Below are positions 60,601-64,000 of a DNA stretch of 64,000 nt, in pieces. The notes under the pieces were generated by a model. It had not been told where the DNA came from. It searched no databases and saw nothing but the letters and a program-made list of their open reading frames with translations. The position numbers and the translations under genes were made by a program. Position 1 is the first letter of the stretch, and the number at the start of each line of letters is the position of its first letter. The DNA comes from Methylobacterium sp. DB0501 (lineage in GTDB: Bacteria; Pseudomonadota; Alphaproteobacteria; Rhizobiales; Beijerinckiaceae). The DNA is taken from assembly GCF_011043735.1 (NCBI RefSeq), contig NZ_JAAKGV010000002.1, positions 1 through 64,000 of the forward strand, written 5' to 3'.

Positions 60601-60626
60601 GCGACCGCGGCGGCCTGTACCTTTAG
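57609..60626 (+). CDS. fliK: flagellar hook-length control protein FliK
   Basis: This 1005-residue protein, long for FliK, measures hook length and switches export specificity. The N-terminal 860 residues are Ala/Pro/Gly-rich and low-complexity, with two tandem repeat tracts. The C-terminal domain has the FliK core LLTLQLRPAELGQVLVRMRL, DGRLEMSLRAEREETAELLR and ESGYQPDLVTVQAG. The GTG start overlaps the motC stop. The C-terminal coding region overlaps the lytic transglycosylase start by 47 bp. The protein is also called MotD in older rhizobial work. Confidence 0.9.
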   Translation: MTPLDAMLPGPQPRFDGARKSGEPVLPGPGPGFDAVLDGLESRAAAPEAGTSAGATEAGAEAAPRPSVLGALLAGPAGAPSATPLRQGGADLAALMERAAGRAPATGATGAAGAALAPQAAPAAAASASAAASAAPAAAVPQDTAAPAPLTADAKPSRAPSARSQPGASARALSPQPEAQPRAASDPAVSDLAASDLVDSDFVISGSAAFDGAVAAEEPAATTDAGPAPESETGSVSAPAAPFVPVAWPVRTDLGAAPAAGLGASARLSRPAAETAPATAVPLPALARAVVARAESVPAQLGLAGTASAGVAPTGLSQAGVPELGSAQAGSAQAGSAQAGSAQSGSAQAGLAWTNGSQVASGAAARPVAAVVAQETHFAPVASPSAALRSAGAAQAGAPGAVASPGGAASPVRTALAGLLQQAAEPVPAAPIPPAAPVPAIDVVRPGTPAAAPLVVPAGAPAAMPVAAAFTPQPDADPVPADASPAARTAAPVAVAPAADAALPAAPPLDTAAGPRVPAGSEPPRDDPRLAAAPTASATGGTSAAPAAALPPDPAPVIPLASPAASGAAPVAAALPPGPAPANPSASPAASGAVPVAAALPPGPAPANPSASPTASGAVPVTAALPPDPIPVMSSAPSAADGAAPSASPRPEAPVPRPLGEPNRAGAASDAVPQAPAGAAPAPAAPPPAAAAPSVVPSPLQAGRTAEALPGAGATTPGGSARTPAAPDRDPSAEGESAVTPEAAPEMPGPARIVDRLRQGEAGRHEPSPEARLTPQARLAQAGLSPEAGSTASAERRAEGPADPVAGTTVPVQGATPAVPATLPAATLRQIADAVTTGAASLPDSASVRAGAAAAALSAAAQAEGPVRLLTLQLRPAELGQVLVRMRLQDGRLEMSLRAEREETAELLRRDGGLLTALVRESGYQPDLVTVQAGRLPGQELPAHEATPQGGQSLPAFAGGQQQGGASPDQPARRNPDASEEGGRRSMEQRDDTHHGDRDRGGLYL
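58581..58665 (+). repeat. 15-bp tandem repeats in fliK
   Basis: Units of ggctcggcacaggca, encoding GSAQA, recur five to six times, the last with sequence changes. Changes in copy number would lengthen or shorten the ruler part of FliK by five residues each without a frameshift. Confidence 0.8.
59251..59530 (+). repeat. 75-bp tandem repeats in fliK
   Basis: Four units begin at 59251, 59326, 59401 and 59476, each starting ccgcgctgccgcccg; the first and last are more divergent. Each encodes a 25-residue Ala/Pro-rich block (for example AALPPGPAPANPSASPAASG). They lengthen the disordered ruler region. Confidence 0.85.
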
Positions 60627-61182
60627 CGCCGTCGCCGGCGCCCACGCCGCCGCCACGGTCTCCGGCGCCGCCAAGGCGCCGTTGCCCGCGACCGGCAATG
60701 TCTGCGAGCAGCAGATGGCGCAGGCCGCGTTGCGCCACGGCGTGCCCCTCGGCATGCTCTACGCCGTCGGACTCACCGAGAGCGGCAATCGCGGCTCGCT
60801 GCAGCCCTACGCCATGAATATCGGCGGCAAGGCGTATTTCGGATCGAGCGCCTCCGACGTGGTCCGGCGCCTAGGGGAAGCGCAGGCCAGCGGCGCGCGC
60901 TTGGTCGATCTCGGCTGCATGCAGATCAACCACCATTATCACCGGGCGAAGTTCTCTTCGATCGAGGCGATGATCGATCCGCGCCAGAACGTCGAGTACG
61001 CGACGACCTTCCTCAAGGAACTCAAGGCCCGGGAGGGCAGCTGGACCCTGGCGGTGGCGCGCTATCACGCCGGGCCGAACAACAACCCGGCGCAGAAGCA
61101 GTATGTCTGCCGGGTGATCGCCAACATGGTCGCCTCCGGCTTCGGCCAGTGGACGCCGGGTGCCAAGTCGTTCTGCAAATGA
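60580..61182 (+). CDS. lytic transglycosylase (SLT domain) of the flagellar cluster
   Basis: This 200-residue exported enzyme has a signal peptide (residues 1 to about 24), a lysozyme-like SLT domain with the catalytic glutamate in LYAVGLTESGNRGSLQPYAM, followed by VDLGCMQINHHYHR and VARYHAGPNNNPAQKQYVCR. It would open peptidoglycan locally so the rod can pass. The ATG at 60580 with ggagcagag upstream lies inside fliK. Four Cys residues could form disulfides. This is a common last gene after fliK in rhizobia. Confidence 0.9.
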   Translation: MTRITAIATAAACTFSAVAGAHAAATVSGAAKAPLPATGNVCEQQMAQAALRHGVPLGMLYAVGLTESGNRGSLQPYAMNIGGKAYFGSSASDVVRRLGEAQASGARLVDLGCMQINHHYHRAKFSSIEAMIDPRQNVEYATTFLKELKAREGSWTLAVARYHAGPNNNPAQKQYVCRVIANMVASGFGQWTPGAKSFCK

Positions 61183-61384
61183 CGTTCTGCACATGACCGT
61201 CCGCAAGCGAGGCGCTCCTGCCGGTGGGGGGCCTCGCCGGCTCGAGCCGGGCCGTCTCGGTACTCTGCTCGGATGCACGGACGGGGGAACATCCGTTACG
61301 TCGATCCGGGCCGGCGCAGCGGAGGCCGGGCTGCCGGCGCCTGGGCCGTCGCGACGGATCGGTCTCGTGCCGATTGCCGCCGAC

Positions 61385-62137
61385 TCACCCGACGTAGGTA
61401 TAGCCGATGTAGCGCTTGGCCTCGATCGGGTCGTGGCCGAGCTGCAGCGCCAGCTTCTTGCGCAGCTTGCTGACATGGCCCTCGACCACGCTCTCCTCGG
61501 CGCCGTCGCTGTAGACGCCGTAGACGCCGTTGAAGAGCTGGGTCTTGGTCACCCGCCGGCCGCGGTTGCGCACCAGGAATTCCAGGATGTGCCGCTCCCG
61601 TCGCGGCAGGGACAGCGTCACGCCGTCGATTTCGGGGTCGCGCCCGTCGAAGAACACCTTCAGCCGCTCGGCGCCGGCCTGCAGCCGCTCGGTGCCGGTC
61701 TGCGGCGCCACCGCCCCCGGCTCGACGGCGGCCGGTTCGGCGTCGGTCGGGGTGAGGGGGCCTTGCGCCGCCTCGCCGTTGACCCGGCGCCAGATCGCCT
61801 CGGTCCGGGCCAGGATCTCGCGGACATGGACGGGCTTGGGCAGCACGTCGTCGATGCCGGCATCGAACAGCACCAGGGTCTGCTCGAGCGAGCGCGAATC
61901 GGCGAGAGCGATGATCGGCGCGCGGGATTGACGACGGATCGCGCTCGCGCAGCGCGCACGCTCGGCGAAATCCCCGAGCAGGAACCCCTGGACCGCATCG
62001 AGGTCGCTGCGGGACGCCGACTCGATCCAGCTCGTGAACTCGTCGGGCGACAGCGAGAACGAAGACACGCCCTCCCGATCGAACCCAGCCTTGAAACCTG
62101 CATTGACCGATTTCCTGGCATCGACCAAGAAATACAT
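61385..62137 (-). CDS. ftcR: FtcR/Rem-type flagellar transcriptional regulator
   Basis: This 250-residue OmpR-like regulator has a receiver-like N-terminus (MYFLVDARKSVNAGFKAGF, LALADSRSLEQTLVLFDAG-like segment, DVLPKPVHVREILARTEAI), a Pro/Glu-rich linker, and a winged-helix C-terminus (FFDGRDPEIDGVTLSLPRRE, RHILEFLVRNRGRRVTKTQL, VVEGHVSKLRKKL). The block order and the FDGRDPEI and SKLRKKL segments match Brucella FtcR and Sinorhizobium Rem, the class IB activators of flagellar genes. ATG 62137 with gagggt upstream is preferred over ATG 62152. It faces the fliF operon. Confidence 0.9.
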   Translation of the reverse strand: MYFLVDARKSVNAGFKAGFDREGVSSFSLSPDEFTSWIESASRSDLDAVQGFLLGDFAERARCASAIRRQSRAPIIALADSRSLEQTLVLFDAGIDDVLPKPVHVREILARTEAIWRRVNGEAAQGPLTPTDAEPAAVEPGAVAPQTGTERLQAGAERLKVFFDGRDPEIDGVTLSLPRRERHILEFLVRNRGRRVTKTQLFNGVYGVYSDGAEESVVEGHVSKLRKKLALQLGHDPIEAKRYIGYTYVG

Positions 62138-62629
62138 CTGTCGTACCCTCATCGATCCTGGCCGGGTCTCGCAGCGTCCCGCTGCTTCGACCTCGTCCCA
62201 GTCTTGCCCCGTCCGCCTGGATTCTTCAACCGCCGGGCACGCGTACGGCACCTCCGGCTTCAATTCCTGCGGTGTCCGATTTGCGCTGCACGAATTCATG
62301 TCCGCGTGGATGCGGGCGGTCAATGACTGCTGCGCCGCAGCAAGCCGGCTTCGCAATGGTTTTTTTAGAAATCCGCCAGGGTGTGGGAGCGGGGACGCGT
62401 TAAGCGGCCGTTAGTTAGGCCTTGATCGTGGTCCGGGCCGCGCGGAGCCGTCCGGAGGAGAGCGCAGGCGCGCGCTCCCCCGTCCCGATTCGGCGATCCG
62501 GGCAAGCCCGCTCCCGTCCGGGGGGGCTTTCGCCCTTGTTCTGCATGGATCACGGCCCTGCGCCTCGCGCGGGCCGTGCGGTGCCGGAGTCGGAAACGGC
62601 CCGGCCCCGCGAAGGCCCGGCGGCGCGGC
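62138..62629. other. intergenic, 492 bp, ftcR promoter region and flhB-side hairpin
   Basis: No gene is recognised. The segment near 62345-62375 is less GC-rich (cttcgcaatggttttttta) and may carry the ftcR promoter. At 62551-62578 a hairpin has arms cacggccc and gggccgtg with an inner gcgc pair. It lies about 50 bp behind the stop codon of the gene at 62630-63070 and is a candidate end for the flhB transcript, though without a T-run. Confidence 0.5.
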
Positions 62630-63070
62630 TCAGGAGAGCCGGGCCTCCGAGAGGGCGCGGGCGAAGGTGTCGAGCCGCAAGGGCGGGCCGTCCTCGGCCA
62701 GGATGCGCTGGATCGCGACGCCGACGAAGCAGCCGTCGAGGACGAGCTTGAAGAACACCGTCACGGGCTTCGCGGCGAATTCCATGTCGAGCACCACCTG
62801 CATCGAGCGGCCCCAGTCGAGGCAGACATCGGAGGCGTCGGCATAGGTCAGGGTCGCGTGCTTGAAGAACGGCTCGGCCGAGGAGGCGACGAGGTCGGCG
62901 ATGTTGCCGTGGCGCTCGCCCCGCACCCAGCCGATCAGCACGCTGCCGTCGAGCAGGCAGAACTCGGTGATGAAGTCGCGGATCGCCGTCGCGAAGACCT
63001 CCTCGGCCGCCGCGATCACGTCCCCGGACACCATCCGAGCCTGCGCGAGATCGTGGTCGTGAGGGATCAT
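62630..63070 (-). CDS. unknown protein co-translated with flhB
   Basis: This 146-residue soluble protein contains VIAAAEEVFATAIRDFITEF, CLLDGSVLIGWVRGERHGNI and FKHATLTYADASDVCLDWG. No signal peptide or membrane helix is seen. I recognise no family. Its ATG overlaps the flhB stop (ATGA), and it has strong codon bias, so a flagellar role is likely by context. It could be an export chaperone or regulator; that is inference only. Confidence 0.75.
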   Translation of the reverse strand: MIPHDHDLAQARMVSGDVIAAAEEVFATAIRDFITEFCLLDGSVLIGWVRGERHGNIADLVASSAEPFFKHATLTYADASDVCLDWGRSMQVVLDMEFAAKPVTVFFKLVLDGCFVGVAIQRILAEDGPPLRLDTFARALSEARLS

Positions 63071-64000
63071 CGTTGTCTCGCGAACAGGAAGAACAGGATC
63101 TGCGCGACCGCGCGGTAGAACTCCGCGGGAATCATCTGGTCGACCTGGACAGCATCGTACAGCGACCTTGCCAGGGGCTTGTCCTCGATGACCGCGATGC
63201 CGTGCTGCTCGGCGATCTCGCGGATGCGCAGGGCGATCAGGTCCTGGCCCTTGGCGAGCACGATCGGCGCCGGCCCTTCGGACGGCTCGTAGCGGAGCGC
63301 CACCGCGAAGTGGGTCGGGTTGGCGATGACGACGGTGGCGCGGCTGACCTGGCCGAGCATGCGCTTGCGGGAGCGGTCCTGGGCCAGCGAGCGCAGGCGC
63401 GCCTTGACGCTCGGATCGCCCTCGACCTGCTTGTGCTCGTCCTTGAGTTCCTGGCGCGACATCCTGAGCGAGCGCTGCCAGCGCAGGCGCGCCCAGACGA
63501 GGTCGCCGGCCACGATCACGATGGTGGCGATGCTCACGGCCGAGACCAGGCGGATCGCGGTGGTGAGGATCAGCTCGGGGAGCAGGCTCGGATCGACGAA
63601 CATGGCACTCACGGCTTTGGCCTGTTCCGAGCGCAGGAGCAGGAGGACGACGAGACTGACCGACGAGACTTTAAGGACGGCCTTCAGGAACTCGACCTGG
63701 CCGGAACGGCCGAAGATCCGGCTCCAGCCCGAGGCCGGGGAGACGCGGTTCCATTTCGGCGCGATCCGGTCCGAGACGAGGCTCGGGACGTTCTGGGCCA
63801 GCGAGGCGACGAGCCCGAACCCCGCCAGCACCAGGAGGATCGGGGTGAGGAAACGGGCCAGCGCGTAGCCGGTGGCGTGCAGCAGGGTGAGCGCATCCTC
63901 GCCCGTCGCGAGGGAGAACCCGCCCGGATGGTCGAGGAAGGCGGCGAGGTCGCGGGCGAGCGCCGCCGCCTGCCCCCGCACCACCAGGCTCAGGCAGACG
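63067..64000 (-). CDS. flhB: flagellar export protein FlhB (N-terminus beyond window)
   Basis: This is the last 310 residues of FlhB, the switch protein of the flagellar type III export gate; the frame stays open to the window edge. Membrane helices include FLTPILLVLAGFGLVASLA and IRLVSAVSIATIVIVAGDLV. The cytoplasmic domain has the conserved KDEHKQVEGDPSVKARLRS and the autocleavage site NPTH in VVIANPTHFAVALRY. The C-terminal domain continues DKPLARSLYDAVQVDQMIPA. It is first of a pair with the unknown gene at 62630. Confidence 0.95.
   Translation of the reverse strand, partial: VCLSLVVRGQAAALARDLAAFLDHPGGFSLATGEDALTLLHATGYALARFLTPILLVLAGFGLVASLAQNVPSLVSDRIAPKWNRVSPASGWSRIFGRSGQVEFLKAVLKVSSVSLVVLLLLRSEQAKAVSAMFVDPSLLPELILTTAIRLVSAVSIATIVIVAGDLVWARLRWQRSLRMSRQELKDEHKQVEGDPSVKARLRSLAQDRSRKRMLGQVSRATVVIANPTHFAVALRYEPSEGPAPIVLAKGQDLIALRIREIAEQHGIAVIEDKPLARSLYDAVQVDQMIPAEFYRAVAQILFFLFARQR

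Noticed and set aside
62862..63062. Plus-strand short frame opposite the gene next to flhB
   Set aside because: The minus-strand frame has an ATGA overlap with flhB and consistent codon bias; the plus frame is a shadow.

Overview
The window is about 64 kb of a very GC-rich alphaproteobacterial chromosome. It most resembles Methylobacterium or a close relative in the Rhizobiales (Hyphomicrobiales). The evidence is an initiator tRNA directly behind the 5S rRNA, an FtcR/Rem-type flagellar regulator, a motB-motC-fliK cluster, a TadG-like protein, a DUF2336 protein and a paired DUF1254/DUF1214 locus. Genes are dense, 4-base ATGA or GTGA stop/start overlaps are very common, and third codon positions are almost all G or C outside a few probably acquired stretches.

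Layout. 1-453: end of an rRNA operon (23S 3' end, 5S, tRNA-fMet, terminator). 1006-7818: a three-component RND efflux operon with two periplasmic adaptors (TriABC-like), a small membrane protein at its head and a divergent TetR regulator with a visible operator over the promoter. 8239-13654: a tightly coupled seven-gene operon joining a two-subunit molybdenum hydroxylase, a small cytochrome c, a flavocytochrome-c sulfide dehydrogenase flavoprotein and SoxX-SoxY-SoxZ, with no SoxA, SoxB or SoxCD nearby. 13783-15437: DUF1007 plus a NicO-type nickel/cobalt transporter. 15554-19369: an MBL-fold hydrolase and a strange ABC-like protein that has lost its ATPase motifs. 19817-25523: beta-carbonic anhydrase, a tiny RHH-like protein overlapping a coiled-coil membrane protein, an MFS transporter, a Tyr-rich secreted protein, a left-handed beta-helix protein and a class III cyclase. 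25907-31699: GNAT, an orphan 2-oxoacid dehydrogenase E2, DUF2336, two small cell-envelope genes, and DUF1254/DUF1214. 31841-34124: a less GC-rich glycosyltransferase/methyltransferase pair separated by dispersed repeats. 34455-49555: PBP1A, YcgN-like protein, GshB, AI-2E exporter family, MoaE, a double beta-helix protein, a SnoaL/hydrolase/monooxygenase operon with a divergent XRE regulator, FMN reductase, HAD phosphatase, YeiH and a TadG-like protein. 50014-51936: L,D-transpeptidase, followed by a broken GNAT gene. 52265-64000: flagellar block fliF-fliH-motB-motC-fliK-lytic transglycosylase (+), then ftcR, an unknown gene and flhB (-).

The most unusual locus is 8239-13654. Its genes are co-translated, so their products probably act in one periplasmic redox pathway: a molybdenum hydroxylase and a sulfide or sulfane oxidase, both able to pass electrons to c-type cytochromes, working with a SoxYZ carrier. 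The SoxY carrier lacks the canonical GGCGG end, and none of the classical Sox partner enzymes is encoded here. Other items worth a second look are the ABC-like protein with three copies of a Q-loop-adjacent motif, a moaE gene whose start lies in an 18-bp repeat carrying five in-frame ATGs, two families of dispersed intergenic repeats, and a 16-bp tandem operator in front of the XRE regulator.
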